From the NCBI GenBank assembly GCA_021323695.1, contig JAJPKN010000052.1, positions 53,070 through 117,069 on the forward strand: a stretch of DNA of 64,000 nucleotides. Reading direction: 5' to 3'. Below the pieces are notes generated by a model. It saw only the letters and a list, made by a program, of their open reading frames with translations. It searched no databases and was not told the origin of the DNA. Numbering within the stretch: the first letter of the stretch is position 1; each line of letters starts with the position of its first letter. Shown here piece after piece: positions 34,129-41,880 of this stretch. The position numbers and the translations under genes are program-made. Origin of the DNA: Actinomycetota bacterium (lineage in GTDB: Bacteria; Actinomycetota; Acidimicrobiia; Acidimicrobiales; Palsa-688).

Positions 34129-34167
34129 ACTCTACCGGCGTGTAGTTTGCAATTCAAACTACACGCC
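34129..34167 (-). promoter_or_regulatory. Promoter with overlapping 31-bp operator (13-bp arms)
   Basis: On the minus strand TTGAAT (34157-34152), a 17-base spacer and TAGAGT (34134-34129) form a near-consensus promoter. A perfect inverted repeat, GGCGTGTAGTTTG (34137-34149) and CAAACTACACGCC (34155-34167) with a 5-base centre, covers the -35 box and spacer. Binding there would block the polymerase, and the winged-helix gene is the second gene of the unit. Confidence 0.75.
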
Positions 34168-34216
34168 TGGGCAACGCAACGGGACTTGGGGCGACCGGTC
34201 AGGTCCCATGGTCACC

Positions 34217-34238
34217 GGGCGAGGCCTAGACCTCGCCC
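34217..34238 (-). terminator. Hairpin downstream of the DUF2786 gene
   Basis: GGGCGAGG (34217-34224), a 6-base loop and CCTCGCCC (34231-34238) form a perfect 8-bp stem about 105 bases past the stop of the DUF2786 gene. There is no T-run, so it is only a possible terminator. Confidence 0.3.
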
Positions 34239-34344
34239 TCGCCAGGTGGCGAGCTCAAATGGAACTGTTAGCCAAAGGTATTGTTAGCTCGGTCCCTATG
34301 TGCGCCGCCCGTGGCCTGCCCATGAGCACGCTCGTCCGCGTCGG

Positions 34345-35730
34345 CTAGCAACGGGGGCCGACGAGCTTTGGGCTGAGCGAGAGCTCAGCGAGGTCGGCCG
34401 CCGCCCGCCCCGCCGCCCAACCCTCTCGGTCGGTGACAGAGAACTCGGTCGTGGCCGTCTCGGGGAACATCTTGCGGACCGCCTCTTCGACCCCTCTTTC
34501 CCTGCCCGCCAGCACCGGCAATAAAGCGCCTCCGCTCGACTGCACTGCCGCCTCAGTGGCAGCCGTGGCCGCTTCCCGCAGCCGGGCGCCGATGCGGTTG
34601 GCGTAGGCGATGAGGAACGACCTGCGGTAGGAGGGCCGGCTGGAGCTGGGCCTGGTCATGGCCCCTAGCTGCTCCCCCGGCTGCTCAGCCAGCCCCGGGC
34701 CGGCAGCAGCTTGCGAGAAGAGGCTGCCCGGCTCGAATGCGGGCTCCGGGGCGCCCAGGCGGGCGGGCAGGGCCATCTGCTTGGTGGCATGCACCAACAG
34801 CGACGTGAAGAGGGCTTCAGTGGCAGAAATGTCGTCCGGGTGCCCGAACACGGTCACGAAGCCGTACTGGTCGACCGCGACCGTCCGGCACCGGTTGGCC
34901 TGGGCGACCACGGCGAGCAGGTAGCCCTTTTGCTTGAGGTAGGGGTCGTCGAGCCAGCAACGGCGAGCTTCGATGCCACCTACGCCTTGGCCGGGCTCCT
35001 CCAGTGCCGCCCGGTCCAGGTTGTAGCGAGCCATGAGCTCCTGGGCCTTGGCCAGGAAGGCGTCTGCCTCTTGCTCGTAAGCGGTCGACTCGGCCTTGGC
35101 CAGCAGGGCGCGGGCCCTTTCCAGGAGGCCTGGGGCCACGTCGGCTGGCAGTGGGCGGCGGGCCGGCCAGAACAGGTCCGGCAAGGACATGAGGTGGGCA
35201 AGGTAACCGATGGCCGCCACGCCAGCCGCGATGTCGTCCGCCCAGCTGGCCGAAGCAGTGCCCAGGCAGCGCCCCTCGGAGGCGATGTTGGCCAGTTGGA
35301 GCTCCCAACGCTGTGCTCGGTCAGTGCCCGGGCGTCGTTCGCGTACTGCTTCAGGTAGCAGGGCCACGCTCAGGTTGGCGGCGGGCAGGCTCACCTTGCG
35401 GCGCAGGACGGCGTGGACGTCACGGGGCTCCCAACCCCCACCAAGGGCCGTGGCCAGGTGCGCCACGAGGGCGGCCCGGACGCGTTCGGTGACCAGGGAG
35501 CACCACCCCGGGCCGGCTGCCTGGTCGGCAAGCTCGGCCACGAGGGGGCGGGGGTCCCGGCCTTCGCAGCCGGCATGGGCCGCGTCCAAGACCAGCAGGT
35601 CGACTAGGGCCGCGGGCGAAGGACCGCCCCGGCCACCGATGTGCTCGCCTGCCCAAGTGCCGCGTTCACGGCTGCGTGCTTCGCGCCGCTGGTGCTTGGC
35701 CCGCCGGCGCTGCCTGTTGCGTATGCCCAT
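34345..35730 (-). CDS. DUF2786 domain-containing protein (461 aa)
   Basis: The segment LLAKAESTAYEQEADAFLAK and AQELMARYNLDRAAL is the DUF2786 signature, a short helical module of unknown function found in actinobacterial and phage proteins. The N-terminus is basic (GIRNRQRRRAKHQRREARSR), which could bind nucleic acid. Further domains (KGYLLAVVAQANRCRTVAV, then SYRRSFLIAYANRIGARLRE) match the remainder of full-length DUF2786 proteins. ATG at 35730 is preferred over 35754 because the extra eight residues look unrelated. It is a single gene with no visible promoter, and its physiological role is unknown. Confidence 0.8.
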   Translation of the reverse strand: MGIRNRQRRRAKHQRREARSRERGTWAGEHIGGRGGPSPAALVDLLVLDAAHAGCEGRDPRPLVAELADQAAGPGWCSLVTERVRAALVAHLATALGGGWEPRDVHAVLRRKVSLPAANLSVALLPEAVRERRPGTDRAQRWELQLANIASEGRCLGTASASWADDIAAGVAAIGYLAHLMSLPDLFWPARRPLPADVAPGLLERARALLAKAESTAYEQEADAFLAKAQELMARYNLDRAALEEPGQGVGGIEARRCWLDDPYLKQKGYLLAVVAQANRCRTVAVDQYGFVTVFGHPDDISATEALFTSLLVHATKQMALPARLGAPEPAFEPGSLFSQAAAGPGLAEQPGEQLGAMTRPSSSRPSYRRSFLIAYANRIGARLREAATAATEAAVQSSGGALLPVLAGRERGVEEAVRKMFPETATTEFSVTDREGWAAGRAAADLAELSLSPKLVGPRC

Positions 35731-35862
35731 GGCGCGATGCTGCCACGGCACCAATGACCAATGGTGGACCAGCCTCCAGCAGGGCCTTTGCCGTCAGGCC
35801 GGGCCCCCAGTGCCGTCAGGCGAGGCCGCCAGAGCCGGCAGGGCCATCTGGCGCCCGCGGGC

Positions 35863-37005
35863 TTACCCCGCCCAGTGGCTACGGGCGTCGTGGTAGAGGG
35901 TGGCCAGGCCGGCCGCGCTGGCCTCCCAAGTGAACTGCCTGGCCCGTTCCCGGCCCCGCCGGACCAGGTCCTGGCGCCGGCCCTCGTCCCCGAGCAGCCC
36001 CTCCAGCGCCCCCGCCAGCGCCTCGGCGTCGCCCACTTCCACCAACCAGGCGGCGTCGCCCAGCACCTCCCCCAGGGCACCGGCCCGGGTGGCCACGACC
36101 GGCACGCCAGCGGCCATCGCCTCCAGGGGCGGCAGCCCGAAGCCCTCGTAACGGGAGGGGTAGGCGAACACGGCCGCCCCGGCCAGCAGGCCGGCGCGCT
36201 CAGGGTCGGGCACCCAGCCCAGCCGCAGGACCCTGTCCCGGGCCGGGCAGGCGGCCACCGCCTCAGCCAGCTCGTCGCTGCCCCAGCCGTCGGGGCCGGC
36301 CAGTACCAGGGCCAGGCCGGGGTGGTGGCCGGCTACCATCCCGAACGCCCGCACCAAGGTGGGCAGGTCCTTGCGGGGCTCGACCGTGCCCAGGGCCAGC
36401 ACGTAGGAGCTGGCCCAGGGGGGGAGCCGGCCCCAGGGGGCCAGCCGGGCACCGTCGGCCACCACCGGGACGCCGGGCGGCACCACCCGCACCCGCTCGC
36501 TTGGTGCTCCCAGCAGCTCGCTCACCTCGCTGGCGACGAAGGCGGAGGTCACGTGCACCCAAGCCCCCCGCTTCACCGCCTGGCGCACCAGCTGCGGGTA
36601 GGCGAGCGAGGCGGGCTGGCACCACTGGGGGAAGCGCAGCGGGGTGAGGTCGTAGACGGTCACCACCGTGGCTGCCCGGCGGGCCGGGGGCACGACGAAG
36701 TTGGTGCCGTGCACGACGTCGGCCTGGCCCACGCACAGCTCGGCCGGCGGGAACGCCCAGCGGGCCCAGGACCACTGCAGCACCCTGGCCGGCAGGGCGC
36801 GGTTGACCGCGGCCACGCCCGGGGGGAGCAGGGCGCCGAGCTGGCCCCGTCCCCGCCAGCTCAGGGCGAAGCCGCTCAGCTCGAGGTCTTCGCGCTCGGC
36901 CAGGGCGGCCAGCGCGCCGGCGCAGAACTGCCCCACACCGGTGCGCCGGCCGAGCAGCGGCGTGGCGTCCAGGGCCACACGGAGGCGGGCTGGGCTGGCC
37001 GGCAC
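35863..37005 (-). CDS. GT4 family glycosyltransferase (380 aa)
   Basis: GT-B enzyme: LRVALDATPLLGRRTGVGQF at the N-terminus, TVYDLTPLRFPQW, TSAFVASEVSELLGAP, then the donor domain with YVLALGTVEPRKDLPTLVRA and PSRYEGFGLPPLEAMAAGVP. Typical of bacterial mannosyl- or rhamnosyltransferases of the GT4 family, but the sugar cannot be read. GTG at 37005 lies 7 bases after a TAGCGT -10 box that is part of a palindrome shared with the divergent GT4 gene, so the two are probably expressed together. Confidence 0.92.
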   Translation of the reverse strand: MPASPARLRVALDATPLLGRRTGVGQFCAGALAALAEREDLELSGFALSWRGRGQLGALLPPGVAAVNRALPARVLQWSWARWAFPPAELCVGQADVVHGTNFVVPPARRAATVVTVYDLTPLRFPQWCQPASLAYPQLVRQAVKRGAWVHVTSAFVASEVSELLGAPSERVRVVPPGVPVVADGARLAPWGRLPPWASSYVLALGTVEPRKDLPTLVRAFGMVAGHHPGLALVLAGPDGWGSDELAEAVAACPARDRVLRLGWVPDPERAGLLAGAAVFAYPSRYEGFGLPPLEAMAAGVPVVATRAGALGEVLGDAAWLVEVGDAEALAGALEGLLGDEGRRQDLVRRGRERARQFTWEASAAGLATLYHDARSHWAG

Positions 37006-37012
37006 GTCGGGA

Positions 37013-37022
37013 ACGCTAGCGT
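37013..37022. promoter_or_regulatory. Palindromic bidirectional -10 element ACGCTAGCGT
   Basis: The 26-base gap between two divergent GT4 genes contains the perfect 10-base palindrome ACGCTAGCGT. It presents a TAGCGT -10 box on each strand: minus, ending 7 bases before the GTG at 37005; plus (37017-37022), ending 9 bases before the ATG at 37032. One symmetric site can therefore start two leaderless mRNAs. Confidence 0.6.
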
Positions 37023-37031
37023 CCCTGCCAG

Positions 37032-38951
37032 ATGAGGCTCGCGTTCGTACCCCCCCGCTTCGGTGACGGCGTGCTCGGCGGCTCGGAGGCCGTGGTGCGG
37101 GAGGCTGCCTTGGGCCTGGCCGGCCGGGGCCACGAGGTGGAGGTGCTCACCACCTGCGCGCTGGACCACTTCACCTGGGCCAACGAGCTCCCGGCGGGGA
37201 CCTCGGTGGAGGACGGGGTCACAGTGCGGCGGTTCCCGACGGCCCGCCACCCCAGCCGGGCGGCGCTGGCAGCCCAGCTATCGGTGCAGCGCGGCCAGGT
37301 CCCCGACCTGGACCACCAGGTGAGCTGGCTCGGCTTCCACTTCAGTGCGCCCGAGCTGTTCGAGCACCTCCTGCGCCACCAGGACCTCTACGACGCCATA
37401 GTCTTTTCGCCCTACCTGTTCTGGACGGCCAGTGCTTGCGTCCCGTGGGCAGCCGACAAGGCGGTGGTCATCCCCTGCCTCCACGACGAGGCCTACGCCC
37501 GGCTGGACGTGCTGCGGCCCGTGCTGGCTGCCCCGGCCCTGGCCTGGTTCCTCACCGAGCCCGAGCACCGCTTGGCCCACCGCCTCGGCCCGGTGGCGCC
37601 AGCGCACCTGGTCACCGGGGCGGGCGTGCCTGTCCCCAGTTCTTACGACCCCGAGGGCTTCCGGGCCCGCCACGGGCTCGACAGGCCCTTTGTCCTCTAC
37701 GCCGGCCGTAAGGAGGAGGACAAAGGGGTGCCCGCCCTGCTGGGGGCCTTCGCCCGGGCGGTGAAGGAGGGCCGGGCCGGCTTCGACCTGGTCATGATCG
37801 GAAAGGGCGAGGCGGCGGTGCCCCCCGCGGCGGCTGGCCGGGTGGCCGACCTCGGCTACCTGCCCGACCCCGAGCGCAACGACGCCTTTGCCGCGGCCGC
37901 CGCCTACGTCCAGCCGAGCCCCAACGAGAGCTTCTCCCGCACGGTCATGGAGGCCTGGCTGGCGGGCACGCCGGTGGTGGCTCTGGCGGGGAGCGAGGTG
38001 GTGGCCTGGCACCTGGGGCGCTCGGGCGGGGGGTTCAGCTGCTCAAGGCCCGACGAGCTCATGGGGCGCCTGCAAGAACTGGTGGACGACCCGGCCCGGG
38101 CGGCCGTACTGGCGGCCCGGGGCCGCCAGTACGTGCTCGGCAACTACTCCTGGCCGGCGGTGCTCGACCGCATGGAGGCCAGCCTGCGGGCCACCTTCTC
38201 CCGGCCTCGCCCCGCCGGTGGCCCGGCCGTGGCCGCCCCGGCGGGGCCGGGGGCCGGTGCCGGCCCGGGTGCCCCGCTTCCTCGGCGCCCGCTGCCTCGG
38301 CGCCTGGTGGCCGGCAGCTACCCGCCGGTGCCCGGTGAGCCCTCGGCCGCCACGGTGGCCGCCGTCCGCCGGGGGTGGGCCGAGGGGCGCCAGGTGGTGG
38401 TCGTCTCGCCCCGGCCCAGCGCCGCCCACCTGGTCGCCCGCCTGGCCGGCCCGGCCGCCGGCCGCCGCCTGGCCCGCCTGGCCCGGGAACTGGCCACGGA
38501 CGAGGTCGTGGCCTGCCTGGAGCCGGGGATGCCGTTCCGGCCCGGCCGGTGGGGGGCCCGGCGCACCGCCCGGAGCCTGGCGGGTGCGCTCGGGGGCTGC
38601 CGGTGGGCTGAGGTGGTCGTGACCGGCGACCTGGGCGTCCCCCCCGCCGCCCTGGCCCGCCTGTGGCCGGCAGTGGGCGCCGTCACGGCCAGCTCGGCTG
38701 AGGCCGCCCGCTGGCTGGAGGCCTCTGGGGCCCGGGGAGTGCGGGTGGCCGAGCCCGGCCCAGGCGACCGCCCGGCCCTCGAGCCAGCCGCCCAGGGGCC
38801 ATCACCCGGGCCGTTCGAGCCGGGTGACCTGCTGCTGCGCCGGCGCGCCCTGCGCCTGGTGGGCGCCGTCGCCCGCCGGTTGCTCGGCCGCCACGCCGTC
38901 AGCGTCCGGCGTCGCCTCCAGCGCCTGCGCCTGCTGGCTTCTCGCACCTGA
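37032..38951 (+). CDS. GT4 glycosyltransferase with long C-terminal extension (639 aa)
   Basis: Residues 1-395 are a GT4 enzyme: FGDGVLGGSEAVVREAALGL, FVLYAGRKEEDKGVPALLGA and QPSPNESFSRTVMEAWLAG followed by GTPVVAL. After a Pro/Ala/Gly linker (about 395-420) there is an extra region of about 220 residues rich in Arg and Ala with a second Rossmann-like pattern (WAEGRQVVVVSPRPSAAHLV; WAEVVVTGDLGVPPAALARL). It may be a degenerate second nucleotide-binding domain and is not recognised as a known family. The very high Arg/Ala content near the end (RRLQRLRLLASRT) is unusual. ATG at 37032 follows the palindromic promoter. Confidence 0.85.
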   Translation: MRLAFVPPRFGDGVLGGSEAVVREAALGLAGRGHEVEVLTTCALDHFTWANELPAGTSVEDGVTVRRFPTARHPSRAALAAQLSVQRGQVPDLDHQVSWLGFHFSAPELFEHLLRHQDLYDAIVFSPYLFWTASACVPWAADKAVVIPCLHDEAYARLDVLRPVLAAPALAWFLTEPEHRLAHRLGPVAPAHLVTGAGVPVPSSYDPEGFRARHGLDRPFVLYAGRKEEDKGVPALLGAFARAVKEGRAGFDLVMIGKGEAAVPPAAAGRVADLGYLPDPERNDAFAAAAAYVQPSPNESFSRTVMEAWLAGTPVVALAGSEVVAWHLGRSGGGFSCSRPDELMGRLQELVDDPARAAVLAARGRQYVLGNYSWPAVLDRMEASLRATFSRPRPAGGPAVAAPAGPGAGAGPGAPLPRRPLPRRLVAGSYPPVPGEPSAATVAAVRRGWAEGRQVVVVSPRPSAAHLVARLAGPAAGRRLARLARELATDEVVACLEPGMPFRPGRWGARRTARSLAGALGGCRWAEVVVTGDLGVPPAALARLWPAVGAVTASSAEAARWLEASGARGVRVAEPGPGDRPALEPAAQGPSPGPFEPGDLLLRRRALRLVGAVARRLLGRHAVSVRRRLQRLRLLASRT

Positions 38952-38977
38952 GCAACCTATGAGGCCGACGTCAAGGG

Positions 38978-38995
38978 GGTAGTTCCCGGTAGAGG
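38978..38995. repeat. Left subterminal inverted repeat of the IS
   Basis: Reads CCTCTACCGGGAACTACC on the minus strand. The first 7 bases match the right copy exactly and 13 of 18 match overall. Confidence 0.55.
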
Positions 38996-39260
38996 GCGCG
39001 CGTCATCGTCCCCGCTCCAGGAGCGGACGACAGGACTGGTGGCGCGTTGCGGTGATGGGGGTGTTCGCTTCGGGATGGCTGCGGCTGGCGTCGATTGGCG
39101 GCGGCCCGAGCCCGCTCTCCGCGCTCAACCTAACGAGCAACCGGGTTCTTCCCAACAACCCTCATCCGAGCTCGATGGGAGAGCGGGCGGGGCCCCCAGG
39201 CTCAGGTTCGGGTTCTCCCCGAGGGCCAGTCGGGTTCGCCCCGCCCACGCCAGTGCCGCG
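38996..39260 (-). ncRNA. Candidate bridge/seek RNA region in the 3' non-coding end of the IS
   Basis: The 265 bases between the transposase stop and the left repeat hold no gene. They contain hairpins: 39007-39029 (CCGCT, 5-base loop, AGCGG, extended by CGT/ACG across a 2-base bulge) and 39143-39161 (GGGTT, 9-base loop, AACCC). In IS1111-group elements the guide RNA for target choice is encoded on this side of the transposase gene (family knowledge). No guide loops were assigned. Confidence 0.35.
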
Positions 39261-40595
39261 TCAGGCAGCGCGAGGCGCCACCTCCCTCCGGCCAGAAGCG
39301 ATGTCGGCGCTCCATGCGGCGCGGGTCGTGACGACGACGAAGAGCTGGCGCAGCAGCGCCGCGCCGAGCGCGGCGCGTGCCTTGCCGTCGTTCAGCGGGT
39401 TGTCGCTGCGGTGCTGCAGGTGCTCGTAGCGGGCCCGGAAGACGGCATTGTGCGGGAGCAGGCCCCAGGTCGCCCGCCACGCTGCGGTGCGCAGGGCGGG
39501 CCGGCCACGGCCCGAGGTTTTCGTCTGGCCGCGGAAGTTACCCGACTCGTTCGCCCGTGGCGCAAGACCGGCATGCTTCACCCAGGTCCGTGGCGACCCG
39601 AAGCGGCTCGGGTCGCCCGTCTCGGCGAGGATGGCCGCAGCACCGACGACCGAGAGCCCGTCGATGGTCGTCACGAGCTCGGCGAGACCGAGCGCCTCCA
39701 TGACCTCGACCATGCGCACCTCGACGTCGTGGAGGCCGCAGAGGGCTCGGTGCCAGTCCGACAGGGCGAAGCCCGCCCGCTCGGCGGCGGCTGGCACCTC
39801 GCTCGTCACCCCGCCCGGGGCACGAGCGGCGGCAAAGGCCGCGCGAAGCACGCGCCGGCTGCACCGCCGTGCACCCCAACGGGGAAGCTCCCCCGACACG
39901 GCGCTGGCGAAGGCCCTCTCGTCCATCGCAGCGATCACCCGGGGACCGGTCGAGACCGAGAGCACGGCGCGCAGCGTGGCCGAGCCCATGGGCTTCGTGG
40001 CTGCCGCCAGGAGCGCTGGCCAGTAGCACTCGAGCAGGTCACGCAGTCCCTGGCGTGCGACGGTCGCCTGCACGAGGAGCTGGTTGCGGCGGGCCCCGAG
40101 ATGTCGAAGACGGCTCCAGAGGCCCTCGGCGAGGTAGGGGACGTGGCACCGCCGCTCGGGTGCGAGGCGGGCGATCAAGGTGGCGTCGGAGAAGTCGGCG
40201 CGGTCCTTCGTGAAGTCCTCGGCCTCTCGGGCGCGGGCGACGAGCATCGGGTTCACGCAGACGAGCTCGGTCCCCCGTGCGCGGCAGCGCTCGAGCAACG
40301 GCTTCCACCGATGCCCCGTCGGCTCGCAGGCGACGACGAGCCCGGCGAAGCCCGCACGCTCGGCGAGCGGGAGCGCCCAGTCGAGGATCTCGTCGATTAC
40401 CCACGGCGTGCCGGGGAACATGGCCTTCGCGAGCGTGGTCGGCTCGTGATCGCTGAGGACGGCCGCCTGCTTCTCCGACGCGAGGTCGATGCCGAGGATC
40501 GCACGCTCGGGTCGGACGACGGCACGAAGTCGCGCCAGGCGCGCGTTGCGCCACAGGTCGCCGCGGGTGAGGTCAGGTCGCTTAGCCTTGGGCAC
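39261..40595 (-). CDS. IS110 family transposase (444 aa)
   Basis: DEDD-type recombinase. The N-terminal RuvC-like domain has RAILGIDLASEKQAAVL (first Asp), VVACEPTGHRWKPLLERC (Glu) and KDRADFSDATLIARL (late Asp pair), so the catalytic acids look intact. The C-terminal Transposase_20 domain reads TIDGLSVVGAAAILAETGD and SPRTWVKHAGLAPRANESG with the conserved Ser region GQTKTSGRGRPALRTAAW. GTG at 40595 is chosen because AGGAGG is 5 bases upstream; the open frame continues 13 codons further. No frameshift is visible, so the element may still be active. It inserts next to the GT4 gene and the toxin-antitoxin pair. Confidence 0.93.
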   Translation of the reverse strand: MPKAKRPDLTRGDLWRNARLARLRAVVRPERAILGIDLASEKQAAVLSDHEPTTLAKAMFPGTPWVIDEILDWALPLAERAGFAGLVVACEPTGHRWKPLLERCRARGTELVCVNPMLVARAREAEDFTKDRADFSDATLIARLAPERRCHVPYLAEGLWSRLRHLGARRNQLLVQATVARQGLRDLLECYWPALLAAATKPMGSATLRAVLSVSTGPRVIAAMDERAFASAVSGELPRWGARRCSRRVLRAAFAAARAPGGVTSEVPAAAERAGFALSDWHRALCGLHDVEVRMVEVMEALGLAELVTTIDGLSVVGAAAILAETGDPSRFGSPRTWVKHAGLAPRANESGNFRGQTKTSGRGRPALRTAAWRATWGLLPHNAVFRARYEHLQHRSDNPLNDGKARAALGAALLRQLFVVVTTRAAWSADIASGRREVAPRAA

Positions 40596-40662
40596 GTCAT
40601 CCTCCTCGGTAGTGGTTGGAGCACAGATCCACACCCTTGCCGGGGAGGATGGCGCCCTTCAA

Positions 40663-40680
40663 CCTCTACGGGGAGTTATT
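40663..40680. repeat. Right subterminal inverted repeat of the IS
   Basis: Reads CCTCTACGGGGAGTTATT on the plus strand and is the imperfect counterpart of 38978-38995. It lies 67 bases outside the transposase start. Confidence 0.55.
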
Positions 40681-40811
40681 AGGCCCTGGCCCGCTCCCGG
40701 TCACCCCGTGCCGTGGTTGCTGCTCTCAGTCTCGCTTGTACTGTTGCCCACAGGAGGCGGCCCGGTGACTGAGGCCCACGAGGTGCTCCCCAGCGCGCCC
40801 TTAGCCGGCGA

Positions 40812-40840
40812 TTGCTGCCCGATATATCGGCTGATATACT
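40812..40840 (+). promoter_or_regulatory. Promoter and palindromic operator of the MNT/HEPN module
   Basis: TTGCTG (40812-40817), a 17-base spacer and TATACT (40835-40840) form a good promoter. The -10 box ends 6 bases before the GTG at 40847, so the mRNA is probably leaderless. The palindrome CGATATATCG (40820-40829) lies between the boxes and its GATATA core is repeated at the -10 box, a likely site for the XRE domain of the antitoxin. Confidence 0.65.
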
Positions 40841-40846
40841 AGTTAT

Positions 40847-41296
40847 GTGGGGTTCGGTGAGGAGCTGCGGCGTCGGCGCCAGGAAGCTGGCCTCACCCAG
40901 GCGCAGCTCGCCAAGCTGGCTGGCACCAGCCAGTCGCGGGTGTCCTCCTACGAGGCTGGCACCGTCGAGCCGTCACCGAGGGCTCGGGAGCGCCTGCTTG
41001 CTGCGGCCAAGCCACTGCCAGGCATCGCGCTCCACCGGCACCGCGAGGAGGTAAGACGGCTGGCTGAGCGCTTCAGGCTGGCCGATGTCCGAGTCTTCGG
41101 TTCCGTCGCCCGGCACAAAGACACCCGGCACAGCGACATCGACCTCGTCGTGACCCCGCTCGCAGGTGCGTCCTTGTTCGACCTCATCGCCTTCGGGGCT
41201 CACGTCGAAGATCTGACTGGCTACCCCGTGGACGTGGTGAGCGACCGCGGCCGGGCCGGGGACGACCCTGTCCTCGCCGAGGCGCTCGCGCTGTGA
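40847..41296 (+). CDS. MNT-type nucleotidyltransferase antitoxin with XRE helix-turn-helix (149 aa)
   Basis: The N-terminal XRE domain (LRRRRQEAGLTQAQLAKLAG, TSQSRVSSYEAGTVEPSPRA) is fused to a minimal nucleotidyltransferase with VRVFGSVARHKDTRHSDIDL, the GSxxR...DxD motif. MNT antitoxins silence the HEPN toxin by adding AMP to it, and here the fused XRE domain probably binds the operator upstream. The gene overlaps the toxin gene by 4 bases. GTG at 40847 is one base out of phase with a nearby ATG and was chosen because only this frame gives the domains. Confidence 0.92.
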   Translation: MGFGEELRRRRQEAGLTQAQLAKLAGTSQSRVSSYEAGTVEPSPRARERLLAAAKPLPGIALHRHREEVRRLAERFRLADVRVFGSVARHKDTRHSDIDLVVTPLAGASLFDLIAFGAHVEDLTGYPVDVVSDRGRAGDDPVLAEALAL

Positions 41297-41730
41297 GCGG
41301 CCAGCCACGACGGCCCCGGGGGCCAAGAGGCGGGCAGTTCTTGCCCAGGGCGCGACCAGCAGGGGGCCCGGTCGACGATGCCGGGCCCGTTGCTCATGCC
41401 GAGCAAAAACGAGAGGAGCGCCTGGCACGCACCCTCGGCGAACTTGCGGTGCTCTTTGGCGACGCGGCCGTGCTTGCCGCTCGGGGCCGGGCCTCCTTCA
41501 GCGCCAGCTGGGTGGCCAAGCGAGCCGCCAAGAACATCATTACCGAGCTCCAAGAGACGCTGTCGCGCTTGCCGCTCTCGTTCCGGGAGCTCCACCCTGA
41601 CGTGGAGTGGGCGCTGGCTCGCGGGACCAGGAACCGGGTGGTACATGCGTACCAAGACGTCGACGACGAGCTTCTTTGGGAAGTGGTCTCGGTGTCGGTC
41701 CCGCACATGCGAAAGCAGCTCGGGATCTAG
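41293..41730 (+). CDS. HEPN (HepT-like) toxin (145 aa)
   Basis: RNase toxin of an MNT/HEPN pair. SWVAKRAAKNIITELQETLS and the motif RNRVVHAY (R-x4-H, the catalytic pair) are the hallmarks, followed by DELLWEVVSVSVPHMRKQL. The first 35 residues are an extra Pro/Arg/Gly-rich segment, and the helix before the catalytic part diverges from typical HepT proteins, so the real start could be later. The GTG start overlaps the antitoxin stop (CTGTGAGC). The module stands alone beside the IS element and could have been acquired with it, but there is no proof of a shared origin. Confidence 0.85.
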   Translation: MSGQPRRPRGPRGGQFLPRARPAGGPVDDAGPVAHAEQKREERLARTLGELAVLFGDAAVLAARGRASFSASWVAKRAAKNIITELQETLSRLPLSFRELHPDVEWALARGTRNRVVHAYQDVDDELLWEVVSVSVPHMRKQLGI

Positions 41731-41823
41731 TCCCACAGCAGTTCCCCGTTCCTCAAAACGTGGGGGTCCTGCCCCACGCCTGAACGCTGAGCCCTTGGGA
41801 CCGGTACGGCCATATTTAGCGGG

Positions 41824-41844
41824 CTGGTGCTGTCGAGGCACCAG
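41824..41844. terminator. Candidate terminator hairpin between HEPN toxin and leuD
   Basis: CTGGTGC (41824-41830), a 7-base loop and GCACCAG (41838-41844) lie between the convergent ends. A second inverted arrangement with GCACC and GGTGC follows at about 41858-41872. No T-run follows, so it is tentative. Confidence 0.35.
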
Positions 41845-41880
41845 CTTCAAGAGCGCGGCACCGGGCTGGTGCTTGAGCGC

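Larger units (their letters stand above)
38978..40680 (-). mobile_element. IS110-superfamily insertion sequence, IS1111-like (about 1.7 kb)
   Basis: A DEDD transposase gene is flanked by imperfect subterminal inverted repeats: CCTCTACCGGGAACTACC (complement of 38978-38995) and CCTCTACGGGGAGTTATT (40663-40680), 13 of 18 bases alike. The repeats together with a non-coding 3' side of about 265 bases point to the IS1111 subgroup, which has subterminal repeats, rather than to the classical IS110 group. The outermost bases and target sequence were not determined. Confidence 0.7.

Noticed and set aside
34211..34348. Short plus-strand frame starting MVTGRGLDLALARW
   Set aside because: 46 codons, no family resemblance, and a hairpin lies inside it. 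It is more likely the 3' end region of the DUF2786 transcript.
38976..40690. Target-site duplication flanking the IS element
   Set aside because: Short AGGCC occurrences lie near both ends but are too short and not at matching distances; this superfamily usually makes no duplication.
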